From assembly GCA_031385325.1 (NCBI GenBank), contig JANNBJ010000127.1, positions 1 to 25,381 on the forward strand: DNA of 25,381 nt, written 5' to 3'. Of this stretch, positions 7,966 through 16,273 are shown in pieces. This DNA comes from SYFY01 sp031385325 (GTDB lineage Bacteria; Pseudomonadota; Gammaproteobacteria; Pseudomonadales; Azotimanducaceae). How positions within the stretch are numbered: the stretch's first letter is position 1; every line of letters begins with the position of its first letter. Below the pieces are notes generated by a model, which was not told the origin of the DNA, searched no databases, and saw nothing but the letters and a program-made list of their open reading frames with translations. The translations under genes and the position numbers were made by a program.

Positions 7966-9498
7966 ATGAGCCAACCCCAACAGCACTCCGTCGTGATCGT
8001 CGGTGCCGGTCTGGCCGGCTTGGTGGCGTCGTTTGAACTGGTCAAGATGGGCGTCAGTGTCCGTCTGTATGAAAGCACTGGACACATCGGCGGCAAGGCC
8101 TGCAGCTATTCGCAATCCCCGGCCTACAACAGCAAGGGCGAACTCGACAAGTCACTGACCATCCCCAAGGGCGTCGAGAGTGACCACGGTTACCACGTGT
8201 TCCCGCAGTGGTACACAAATATGCGGCAACTATGGACGGAAATCGGTGTTCAACCGGCTGACGTCTATGATGGCAAGGTCTACATGGACTTGTTCGCAGC
8301 CGAAAACGGCCAGCGCAAGACATTCATCAAAGAGCCGAGTCCTACGCTCAAGCAAGTGCTCAGTATTTGCGATCTCGTCATTGCGCAAGATGAATTCCTC
8401 CACAACACCACGCTGGAAGGTTTTCTTCATTCAAGGGATTACCATCATCCGGAGAATCCGCTCTCATTGACCGACATGATCCTCAATGCGCTCACGATTG
8501 GGGATGAGGACATTTCTGCTCTCTCGGTGCGCAACGTTTTTCGCCAGTGGCTGCCGGTATTCGGCCAACCCAACTGGGGCGCATTGCGTGGCAGCCTCGA
8601 CGAGATTCTGATCCGTCGACTCCACCACGCCATCGTCAAAGCAGCCGACAGCACCGGCGCGCAGTTCGAACTTTCTCTCAATCATCATCTGGTTGATCTG
8701 GTTGTTACCGATGATATGGCCGCACAAATCACTATCGAAGGTCCGCGTGACTGTTTTGTGGTCAGCGATCTACCGATCATCCTGGCCATCCCGCAGGAAG
8801 TACTGAGAGCATTCAACAACGGTTCACTGTACGAACGTTTGCCGGAAATCTCGAAACTGCACCGTCTGCGTTCGAACCCGTTCAGCGCCATCGATATTTT
8901 CTTCAGCGGCAAACTGCCTGACATGACGCAGGAGCATTTTACGCTCACCGGTTCACCGTACGGCCTGACCGGCTTTGATATCTCGCTGCATTGGCCCGAG
9001 CTGATCAAATCCAACAAGACTGTTCTGCAGTTTGTGGCCGCGAACTCGGTTGAATTTCGTGGGCTGGATGGTGCTGCGTTTGTGCAGGTGATGGCACGGG
9101 AAATCGCCAGGTTCTTCCCTGAAGTTCCGGCGCAGGTTGAGATGTACATCCCGCACATGAATATGGATGTCCCGCTGTTCGTCACCGATGTGGGTACGGA
9201 GCGTTTCCGTCCAGACCACATCTCGAGTGCAAAAAACCTCGTCTTCGCAGGTGATTTCGTCAAGCACGATACAGACGTCACGTCGATGGAAGGGGCGGTA
9301 CGCAGCGGTCGAAATGCTGCGGAGGCGCTTCGCCAACAACTTCTGCCAGCGGCACCCCCAGTGAATATTCAACCTGTCACGCCGCTTCCACCGGCTTTGC
9401 AGCACATCATTGCCCTGGCAAAAACCGACCCGGTTGAAGCTCGTTTGTTGTGCATGGGATGGTTCTCGAGAATCATGGCCACGGCCCAGGCTCACTGA
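7966..9498 (+). CDS. FAD-dependent amine oxidase/phytoene-desaturase-type oxidoreductase
   Basis: A 510-aa flavoprotein. ATG 7966 has GGAG 10 bp upstream and places the Rossmann FAD motif VVIVGAGLAGLVASFEL at residues 9-25, followed by the GG doublet motif HIGGKACSY. The C-terminal FAD-contact motif NLVFAGDFVKHDTDVTSMEGAVRSGRNAAEAL (about 425-455) is intact. This is the layout of flavin amine oxidases, phytoene desaturases and hydroxysqualene dehydroxylase (HpnE). It probably oxidises or desaturates a hydrophobic substrate at the membrane surface. There is no carotenoid or hopanoid partner in the window, so the substrate is open. A 35-residue C-terminal extension (PPVNIQPVTPLPPALQHI...) follows the FAD domain. 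The gene appears to be a single transcription unit. Confidence 0.82.
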   Translation: MSQPQQHSVVIVGAGLAGLVASFELVKMGVSVRLYESTGHIGGKACSYSQSPAYNSKGELDKSLTIPKGVESDHGYHVFPQWYTNMRQLWTEIGVQPADVYDGKVYMDLFAAENGQRKTFIKEPSPTLKQVLSICDLVIAQDEFLHNTTLEGFLHSRDYHHPENPLSLTDMILNALTIGDEDISALSVRNVFRQWLPVFGQPNWGALRGSLDEILIRRLHHAIVKAADSTGAQFELSLNHHLVDLVVTDDMAAQITIEGPRDCFVVSDLPIILAIPQEVLRAFNNGSLYERLPEISKLHRLRSNPFSAIDIFFSGKLPDMTQEHFTLTGSPYGLTGFDISLHWPELIKSNKTVLQFVAANSVEFRGLDGAAFVQVMAREIARFFPEVPAQVEMYIPHMNMDVPLFVTDVGTERFRPDHISSAKNLVFAGDFVKHDTDVTSMEGAVRSGRNAAEALRQQLLPAAPPVNIQPVTPLPPALQHIIALAKTDPVEARLLCMGWFSRIMATAQAH

Positions 9499-9575
9499 CA
9501 GGCTTCTGCACGCACCCGGCGTCGGGGGATACCGCTACGTCACGACGAGGTGACCGAACTTCGTTACCCCCGGAT

Positions 9576-11540
9576 TCAACGCTCCGGGAACAACACCTCA
9601 CCAAGCAAATCAACAAACGGTTGCTTCTCCGCGTCGGAATGCGACAGCCACAGTCGGTTGAGCAAACTCCAGTCATAAAAAGACTGGCTGCGGGGTTGTT
9701 CGATACGACGCAGGCATTCGCGCGTCCGGTTCAGGTCATTGAGCTTGAAGTGGCCATACGCAAGCATGATCCAGATGAAGTCGACTTCAGAAAAACGCAG
9801 ACAGCGCGAAAAGGTGTCTATCCCTTTCTGATAGTCCCGATCTGCGATGTACGCGTTGCCCAGCATGTAGCTGAGAAATGGCTCCCGAGAGTCCTTGGGT
9901 GACAGACGCATCGCGTACAGACATCGATCCACCCCTTCTCGCGTTCGTCCAACATGAGCGAACAGGTAGCCCAGAATCGCGTGGTACATCGCATTGCTGG
10001 GCTCCTGCTCGACGGCAGCGGCAATATAGTCGATGACCGTTTCCAGACTCTCGGCACTGACAAACGCCAGCATTCCGAGCGCATAAAGCACCGAGCCATT
10101 CCCGGGTAACAGCTTCAGCGCACGCTCCGCGTGCAGGCGCGCAACCGGCAACTGATCCGGCTGCACGCCACCCCAGAGCAGCGCAGTACTGATGGCCAGA
10201 GACATCCCTGCATGTGCAAGCGCGTAGTCCGGATCTATATCGAGTGCCTCGCGAAACAGCCGCATTGATCGTTCTGGAACCGGTTGCGGGGCATCCACAA
10301 ACAACCAGTACCAGCCTTCCTGCGAAGCGCGCCAGGCTGGCGTGGACTTCAGGGTCGCGCCAAGTTGAATGTCACTGAGACGAATTCTTGGTTCGAGCTG
10401 CGCACAAATGGCAATCGCCAATTCATCCTGCACGTGGGCCAGATCTTCGGTGTCCCGCTCATACCGCTGAGACCACAGACCGTTTCGCTGCACCGCATCG
10501 ACCAGCTGCGCCGTGACTCTCAAGCCACCGTTGATCCCACGGCGAATGCTGCCTTCCAGGACGTAGCGAACCCCCAACTCATCCCGCACAACCCGACTGT
10601 CAGGCAGCTCCGCACGATACGAACGGGTGGTGGAGGTCGACACCACAAAGAGTTCCGGAACGCGCGACAACATGCTGGTGATGTCTTCAGCAATGGCTTG
10701 CGCCAATTCGTCGTAATCCTCGTTACCGGAGAAATTCGCAAACGGTAACACCGCAATCGATGGACGAGCCGTGTACAGCTCCGGTGGTGACCAGGCCGGA
10801 CCGCTGCGTATCGGTGTCTGACTTGGAACAACTTCTTTCTTGAGCAGGCGACTGATTGCCTGACGATGGTCAAGCCTGCCTTGGGCGTAGCATGGAAACG
10901 AAAAATCTTTCGTCACGTAACCATCAATCGAAACGCCAATCGCCGGGGTCTGTGCCTGGAGCAGCACATCACGCAGTTCGACGAGCAATGACCAGTCTGT
11001 AATCCTTGAACTCAGGTAGACAACAACCACGTCGACATCTTTGAGAGTCCGCATCACCGACCAGTCGGAGTGGTTGCTCGGTGCAGACAATTCGACCAGC
11101 TCGATTTTCTCGTTGACGAACCAGTTTCGATCTTCCGCCAGATAAGCCTGGTCTCTGGGATGAAAACAGCACGCTACCCTGCCCTGCCTCGCCGGCGCCG
11201 GTTGACGGCGATTGCGAGCCTCCGAGTAACACCAACGGCGGAAATCCGCGTCATCCAGTTCGATCTGTTCCGGGGCGACCGCAAAAATCTCAAACAGGAC
11301 ATCCCAGCGCGCTTTTGGCAGTCCGTACGAAGGATGCTCTGGATCCAGCGACTCTCGTTCGATCGCGTAGTTGGAATCCGTGTGCTTGAACCAGGCGTCC
11401 ACGCCGTGTACGGAGATCGTCTGACCATGTCGAGTCATGGCCTCTGAGAGACGGGCCCGGTTATTCACCTCGGTTGACAGCCGGGCATCCAGCAGCGCCT
11501 GCAATTTGCGGGTCGTAAAAATCCCCTGTGTACCGGCCAT
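9576..11540 (-). CDS. Putative HTH/TIR-like - TolB-like - TPR signalling protein
   Basis: A 654-aa multidomain protein. Residues 30-95 (SEAMTRHGQTISVHGVDAWFKHTDSN...) look like a DNA-binding HTH-type domain. Residues 121-205 alternate strands and helices (RVACCFHP, ELVELSAP, DVDVVVVYLSS, DWSLLVELRDVL, PAIGVSID), suggesting a TIR-like or flavodoxin-like fold. From 260 PSIAVLPFANFSG starts a TolB-like/FlgO-type domain, common in CadC- and adenylate-cyclase-associated proteins, with YVLEGSIRR at 326. From about 400 to the end TPR helices follow (DPDYALAHAGMSLA, PSNAMYHAILGYLFAHVGRT). No transmembrane segment is evident. The role is probably signal-dependent regulation. It diverges from korA across about 207 bp. 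The order of domains is visible; their identities at the N-terminus are inferred. Confidence 0.7.
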   Translation of the reverse strand: MAGTQGIFTTRKLQALLDARLSTEVNNRARLSEAMTRHGQTISVHGVDAWFKHTDSNYAIERESLDPEHPSYGLPKARWDVLFEIFAVAPEQIELDDADFRRWCYSEARNRRQPAPARQGRVACCFHPRDQAYLAEDRNWFVNEKIELVELSAPSNHSDWSVMRTLKDVDVVVVYLSSRITDWSLLVELRDVLLQAQTPAIGVSIDGYVTKDFSFPCYAQGRLDHRQAISRLLKKEVVPSQTPIRSGPAWSPPELYTARPSIAVLPFANFSGNEDYDELAQAIAEDITSMLSRVPELFVVSTSTTRSYRAELPDSRVVRDELGVRYVLEGSIRRGINGGLRVTAQLVDAVQRNGLWSQRYERDTEDLAHVQDELAIAICAQLEPRIRLSDIQLGATLKSTPAWRASQEGWYWLFVDAPQPVPERSMRLFREALDIDPDYALAHAGMSLAISTALLWGGVQPDQLPVARLHAERALKLLPGNGSVLYALGMLAFVSAESLETVIDYIAAAVEQEPSNAMYHAILGYLFAHVGRTREGVDRCLYAMRLSPKDSREPFLSYMLGNAYIADRDYQKGIDTFSRCLRFSEVDFIWIMLAYGHFKLNDLNRTRECLRRIEQPRSQSFYDWSLLNRLWLSHSDAEKQPFVDLLGEVLFPER

Positions 11541-11747
11541 GGGTTGCAGATGGTCTTGTTCGATGGAGACGCCGGATGTTAGACAGTAGACCCCGCCTTG
11601 TCATCGTCGATTCGGTAGAGTCGATATCGCGGGCCATCACAATTGGCAACAGCGCCGTGACAACCACCTATGGATATGCAAAAAAAAGCACAGTAAAACC
11701 GTAGGTCATGACTTAAACTTCCGCGCCCTTCCAACCCACACAAGTAC

Positions 11748-13619
11748 ATGAACAGCAAGGAACTTTGGCAGAAGACCAGCCACGTCGTGCGCTTCGCAGG
11801 CGACTCCGGCGATGGCATTCAACTACAGGGTGCTCAATTCACCAACGCGTCCGCGCTGTCCGGCCACGACCTCGCAACCTTTCCGGACTTCCCGGCGGAG
11901 ATTCGGGCTCCGGCCGGCACTCGTTTCGGTGTGTCCGCATTCCAGATTCAGTTTGGCGGTGATCGCATCACGACACCCGGTGATGCTCCCGACGTACTGG
12001 TTGCTCTCAATCCTGCGGCGCTGGTCGTCAATCTGTCACGTCTGACTTCCGGTGCCCTGGTCATCGTTGACGAAAGTGCGTTCACCGAACAACGCCTGCG
12101 GCGTGCTGATCTGAACAGCAATCCCCTCGACGATGGCTCGCTGGCTGACTATCAGGTGTGTCGTGTAGATATCGCTCACCATACCCTGGAAGCCGTCAAG
12201 CCCTTTGGCCTTGGCACCAAGGACTCGCAGCGCTGCAAGAATTTCTGGGCGCTGGGCCTGATCCTGTGGATGTTCGATCAACCACGCGAACCCACCGCTG
12301 ACTGGATTCGCAAGCGGTTTGGCAAGGACGAAGCCTTGGTGGCAGGCAATCTGGCCGCACTCAACGCCGGACATGCCTACGGCGAAACTGCCGAGCTGGG
12401 AGCTATCCTTTCCCAACACAACATTCCGCAAGCCCCTCTTCTGGCAGTCGAATACAGAACCATTACCGGTGGAGAAGCCTTGGCACTGGGATTGATCGCC
12501 GCCGGCGAATTGGCCGACACCGAGATGATGTTCTGCTCCTATCCGATCACGCCTGCATCCTCGATATTGCACCACCTCGCAGGTCTGGAAGATGCTGGCA
12601 TGACCACCTTCCAGGCTGAAGACGAAATCGCCGCCATCTGCAGCGCGATCGGGGCATCGTTTGCTGGAAAACTGGGCATCACCTCGAGTTCCGGACCAGG
12701 GATCGCGCTCAAGACCGAGGCGCTCGGCCTGGCTGTGGCCGCTGAGTTACCGCTGATCGTGGTGAATTCCCAGCGAGCAGGTCCGTCCACCGGCATGCCC
12801 ACCAAAACCGAACAGAGCGATCTCTACCAGGCTGTCTATGGGCGTAATGCGGATACGCCGCTGCCGGTGATCGCTTCCCGTTCTCCCGGCGATTGTTTCG
12901 ATACCGCCATTGAAGCGGTGCGAATCTCGCTACGACACATGACACCCGTCATCCTGTTGACGGATGGCTATATAGCCAACGCGTCAGAACTCTGGCCGCT
13001 GCCGGATTTCGACAGCTATCTGCCGATCCCGACCGCCCGTCCGGACCCGAACGCCAGCGGTCCAAAGCGGGTATTTGCCCGTAATCCGGCAACCCAGGCT
13101 CGAGTCTGGGCAGCACCCGGGGACGTTGACTACGTGTATCGCGTAGGCGGTATCGAAAAGGATATCGACACCGGCAACATTTCCTATGAATCGGACAACC
13201 ACCAGCAGATGACCGACATGCGCTCGCGCAAGGTAACCAGCGTCGCCGATTTCATTCCCGACCAGATCCTCGAACAAGGCAGTGAACGCGGCCTCGCCGT
13301 CGTGGCCTGGGGCTCAACCTATGGCGCAGTTTTCCAGGCGGTCAAAGAAGCACTGCGCGAAGGATATGCAGTAGCCCAGATTCATCTGCGCTACATCAAT
13401 CCACTGCCAAAAAACCTCGGCGCATTGTTGGCTCAGTACGAACGTGTTCTGGTTCCAGAGTTGAATACCGGGCAACTGGCGACGCTGCTGCGCGACAAGT
13501 TGCTCATCGATTGTGTACAGCACAATCAGGTCAACGGACAACCGTTTGCTGTGGAGGACGTGAAACAAGCCATTTACGCCAACGCAAGCAAACGAATGAA
13601 GGAGGTCGGCAATGGCTGA
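11748..13619 (+). CDS. korA: 2-oxoacid:acceptor (ferredoxin) oxidoreductase, alpha subunit with fused gamma domain
   Basis: A 623-aa subunit of a two-subunit 2-oxoacid oxidoreductase, which oxidatively decarboxylates a 2-oxoacid (2-oxoglutarate in KorAB) to acyl-CoA and passes electrons to ferredoxin. The N-terminal gamma domain (FAGDSGDGIQLQG at 17-29) is fused to the alpha domain, which has FCSYPITPASSILHHLAG, ITSSSGPGIALKTEA and RAGPSTGMPTKTEQSDLYQ, the latter diagnostic of KorA/OforA. The C-terminal third is the pyrimidine-binding region. ATG 11748 has no strong Shine-Dalgarno. The stop overlaps the start of the beta subunit by eight bases, implying translational coupling and equal amounts. 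Substrate preference (2-oxoglutarate or branched 2-oxoacids) is not decidable here. Confidence 0.92.
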   Translation: MNSKELWQKTSHVVRFAGDSGDGIQLQGAQFTNASALSGHDLATFPDFPAEIRAPAGTRFGVSAFQIQFGGDRITTPGDAPDVLVALNPAALVVNLSRLTSGALVIVDESAFTEQRLRRADLNSNPLDDGSLADYQVCRVDIAHHTLEAVKPFGLGTKDSQRCKNFWALGLILWMFDQPREPTADWIRKRFGKDEALVAGNLAALNAGHAYGETAELGAILSQHNIPQAPLLAVEYRTITGGEALALGLIAAGELADTEMMFCSYPITPASSILHHLAGLEDAGMTTFQAEDEIAAICSAIGASFAGKLGITSSSGPGIALKTEALGLAVAAELPLIVVNSQRAGPSTGMPTKTEQSDLYQAVYGRNADTPLPVIASRSPGDCFDTAIEAVRISLRHMTPVILLTDGYIANASELWPLPDFDSYLPIPTARPDPNASGPKRVFARNPATQARVWAAPGDVDYVYRVGGIEKDIDTGNISYESDNHQQMTDMRSRKVTSVADFIPDQILEQGSERGLAVVAWGSTYGAVFQAVKEALREGYAVAQIHLRYINPLPKNLGALLAQYERVLVPELNTGQLATLLRDKLLIDCVQHNQVNGQPFAVEDVKQAIYANASKRMKEVGNG

Positions 13620-14604
13620 GGTCAGTTTCAAAGATTACGCAAGTGACCAGGAAGTACGCTGGTGCCCCGGCTGTGGTGATTATTCGATCCTGAAAGCGGT
13701 GCATCGAGCGCTGGCTGATGCAGGTTCTGATCCGGTCAACACGGTATTCGTGTCCGGTATCGGCTGTTCATCACGCCTGCCCTACTACGTCAATACCTAT
13801 GGTTTTCACACCATTCATGGTCGGGCTCCGGCAATTGCAACCGGCGTCAAACTGGCCAATCCCGCACTCGACGTCTGGGTCATCACCGGCGACGGCGACG
13901 GACTCTCCATCGGTGGCAATCATCTGCTGCACGCACTGCGCCGCAACGTGAACCTGAACATCCTGCTGTTCAACAATGAAATTTATGGCCTGACCAAGGG
14001 CCAGTACTCACCGACCTCAAGACTTGGCACACGTAGTCCAACCAGCCCCAAGGGATCATTCGACCAACCCGTCACACCCGGAGTATTCGCAGTTGGTGCC
14101 GGGGCTACGTTTATTGCCAGAGCCGTCGATATCGATCAGAAGGGTCTGCCGGGCATCCTCAATGCCGGTCGAGTGCACGAAGGCACCGCGTTCATCGAAA
14201 TCCTGCAGAACTGCATTGTCTACAACGAAGACGTGTGGGAACTTGTCAGCAGCAAAAAGACAGCCGCAGACAGCACAGTCCATTGTGTGCATGGACAGCC
14301 ACTGCTGTTCGGCAAGGACCGCAAACGCGGCTTGCGGCTGAACACCAAGTCACTGACGATTGAAGCAGTCACCGTCGGCGAAGCAGGTGTCACCGAGAGC
14401 GACATCCTCGTGCACGACGAAACCAACACCACCCTCGCCCATCTGTTGCTGTCGATGCCGGCTCCTTTGCCAATGGCGCTGGGGATCGTCCACCGACGAC
14501 CTGGCGAAGCATTCGATACCACTTTTCGTAATCGCAAACCGGAAGGTCGGCGCGCACTGGTCAAGGATCTGCTGCGCAAGAGCAACGTCCTCGATCGACG
14601 ATGA
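13612..14604 (+). CDS. korB: 2-oxoacid:acceptor (ferredoxin) oxidoreductase, beta subunit
   Basis: A 330-aa partner of KorA that holds thiamine diphosphate and one 4Fe-4S cluster. Cluster Cys residues are visible at CPGC (Cys18, Cys21), GIGCSS (Cys52) and LQNCIVYN (near 200), as in archaeal OforB. The TPP/Mg motif is GDGDGLSIGGNH with NNEIYGLTKGQYSPTS following. The strong ribosome site AAGGAGGT (13599-13606) lies inside the end of korA, 5 bp before ATG 13612. The C-terminal 70 residues (ESDILVHDETN..., MALGIVHRRPGEAFD) are the usual family tail. rlmJ follows 54 bp downstream. Confidence 0.93.
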   Translation: MAEVSFKDYASDQEVRWCPGCGDYSILKAVHRALADAGSDPVNTVFVSGIGCSSRLPYYVNTYGFHTIHGRAPAIATGVKLANPALDVWVITGDGDGLSIGGNHLLHALRRNVNLNILLFNNEIYGLTKGQYSPTSRLGTRSPTSPKGSFDQPVTPGVFAVGAGATFIARAVDIDQKGLPGILNAGRVHEGTAFIEILQNCIVYNEDVWELVSSKKTAADSTVHCVHGQPLLFGKDRKRGLRLNTKSLTIEAVTVGEAGVTESDILVHDETNTTLAHLLLSMPAPLPMALGIVHRRPGEAFDTTFRNRKPEGRRALVKDLLRKSNVLDRR

Positions 14605-14658
14605 GCGCAATCGGGATGGGCATCTGCCAGTCAACATGAAAGCCCTGGACCGCGTGGC

Positions 14659-15480
14659 GTGCTGAGTTACCAGCACGTCTATCACGCCGGTAATCATGCA
14701 GATGTACTCAAGCATGTGGTGTTGTGCCATGTGCTTGATTATCTCAATCGAAAACCCAAACCGTGGACTTACCTGGATACCCATGCCGGCCGCGGCTTCT
14801 ATGATCTGACGAGCGTCGCAGCACGCAAGACGGGGGACGCCGAAAGCGGGATCTTTCGCCTGAAAAACGCACAGCGCATTCCCCCCGGTCTGCAGCGATA
14901 CATGGACATCGTGAACTCATCGGGGAGTGGATATCCGGGTTCGCCAGCGATCGCTGCGGTGTTTGCGCGTGAGGATGATCGACTCATTCTTTGCGAACGC
15001 CATCCCGCCGACTTCCGCGAATTGGACGAGGCCAGCGTTGTGTTTGGCCGACATGTTCGTTGTCTCGAAGGTGATGGTTACAACGCGGTTCGCGCCTGGC
15101 TCCCGCCGTTATCACGGCGCGGCGCAATCCTGATCGACCCATCTTATGAATTGACCAGCGATTATGCTGACGTGGTCGATGCACTCAAAGCCGGTTTGAC
15201 CAGGTTTGCCACCGGCATATTCATGATCTGGTATCCACACCTGTCTTCAAACGATGGGCGTGAGTTGGCGAGGCGACTGCAATCCGCCACTGACCGTCCC
15301 TGGCTCGACATCAAACTGGATGTAACCGACGCCCAACGGGCCAACTTGTTCGGCAGCAGTGTTTTTGTTGTCAATCCACCCCACGTGCTCGCCGCAGAGC
15401 TTGAGATTCTCCTACCGATACTGGTCGAGCATCTGGGTCAGGACGAAACCGCAGGCTTCGACCTGATCCAGAAACACTGA
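14659..15480 (+). CDS. rlmJ: 23S rRNA (adenine2030-N6)-methyltransferase
   Basis: A 273-aa RlmJ, which uses S-adenosylmethionine to methylate A2030 of 23S rRNA. The start is GTG 14659, fixed by the family N-terminus MLSYQHVYHAGNHADVLKH, nearly identical in pattern to the E. coli protein. LDTHAGRGFYDL (39-50) is the SAM-binding motif. The catalytic motif, DPPY in most members, reads IDPSYELTSDY here, with Ser in the third place. No clear Shine-Dalgarno precedes the GTG. The gene may share the korAB transcript but is functionally unrelated. It converges on the next SDR with 11 bp between stops. Confidence 0.95.
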   Translation: MLSYQHVYHAGNHADVLKHVVLCHVLDYLNRKPKPWTYLDTHAGRGFYDLTSVAARKTGDAESGIFRLKNAQRIPPGLQRYMDIVNSSGSGYPGSPAIAAVFAREDDRLILCERHPADFRELDEASVVFGRHVRCLEGDGYNAVRAWLPPLSRRGAILIDPSYELTSDYADVVDALKAGLTRFATGIFMIWYPHLSSNDGRELARRLQSATDRPWLDIKLDVTDAQRANLFGSSVFVVNPPHVLAAELEILLPILVEHLGQDETAGFDLIQKH

Positions 15481-15491
15481 CACATCGCGTT

Positions 15492-16238
15492 CTACAGACC
15501 GCCCGTTACATACAGGCACTGTCCAGTCACCCAGCTTGATGCATCGGACGCCATGAACACCACGGCATGACCGATATCTTCAGGCGTGCCCAGACGCTTG
15601 AGCGGCACACCGATGATGTCCTCAATGGGCTTGCCTTCAGGAAAGCGTGTGGACTGATTGAAGTTCTCTGTCGGGATCGGACCAGGCGCGACCGCATTGA
15701 CACGAATGCGAGGTGCCAGTTCCAGCGCAAAGGACTGGGTGAGACTGTTAACCGCCGCCTTGGACGCGCCGTACGGACCATTCTTGATGTTTCCACCCAT
15801 CGCTGCGCGTGACGAAATATTGATGATCGCGCCAGCCTTGATGTATTCCGCCGCGATCTTGCAACCAATAAAAACTGCCTTCAGATTGAGATCGAGTTGT
15901 GCATCCCATCGGTCCGTGGGTGTTTTTGTCAGATAACGCGGGGTTGCATCCGGCAGTCCTCCGGCATTGTTCACCCAGATATGCGGACCCCCCAGTTCTT
16001 TGGCTGCTTCAGCGGCCATACGCACCTGATCTTCCTGGGTGACATCCGCACTGATCGCGATGGCACGACGGCCAAGTGCCTCGACTTCCGCCGCCACCGA
16101 TTTCACGTCAGCGGCGGTGCGCGCGCACACCACCACATCCGCCCCTGCTTCGGCCAGGCATAGCGCGATGCCACGGCCGATACCCTTGCCACCGCCGGTC
16201 ACGACGGCAACTTTGCCTTCCAGTCTGTATGGATTCAC
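15492..16238 (-). CDS. SDR family oxidoreductase (classical, intact active site)
   Basis: A 248-aa classical short-chain dehydrogenase. TGGGKGIG (14-21) binds NAD(P), NNAGG (90-94) follows, catalytic Ser is in NISSR (142-143), and YGASK gives Tyr156 and Lys160. VNAVAPGPIPTE and the C-terminal VTGQCLYVTGGL are typical. An AGGAGGG Shine-Dalgarno lies about 10 bp ahead of the ATG (16236-16238). It is the last gene of the minus-strand operon, 35 bp after the cytochrome P450, so it may oxidise the alcohol made by that P450; this pairing is inferred from position. A run of nine A (T on the coding strand) sits in the short spacer. Confidence 0.93.
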   Translation of the reverse strand: MNPYRLEGKVAVVTGGGKGIGRGIALCLAEAGADVVVCARTAADVKSVAAEVEALGRRAIAISADVTQEDQVRMAAEAAKELGGPHIWVNNAGGLPDATPRYLTKTPTDRWDAQLDLNLKAVFIGCKIAAEYIKAGAIINISSRAAMGGNIKNGPYGASKAAVNSLTQSFALELAPRIRVNAVAPGPIPTENFNQSTRFPEGKPIEDIIGVPLKRLGTPEDIGHAVVFMASDASSWVTGQCLYVTGGL

Positions 16239-16273
16239 TCGACCCTCCTCAACCGTATTGAAAAAAAAAGGTG

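Noticed and set aside
9499..9575. Imperfect inverted repeat between the FAD oxidoreductase and the TPR protein as a terminator
   Set aside because: The stem around 9549-9568 has mismatches and no T-run on either strand.
16260..16269. Run of nine A as a terminator for the P450 gene
   Set aside because: On the coding strand it is a T-run, but no stem precedes it, and the SDR with its own Shine-Dalgarno follows at once, so read-through is expected.
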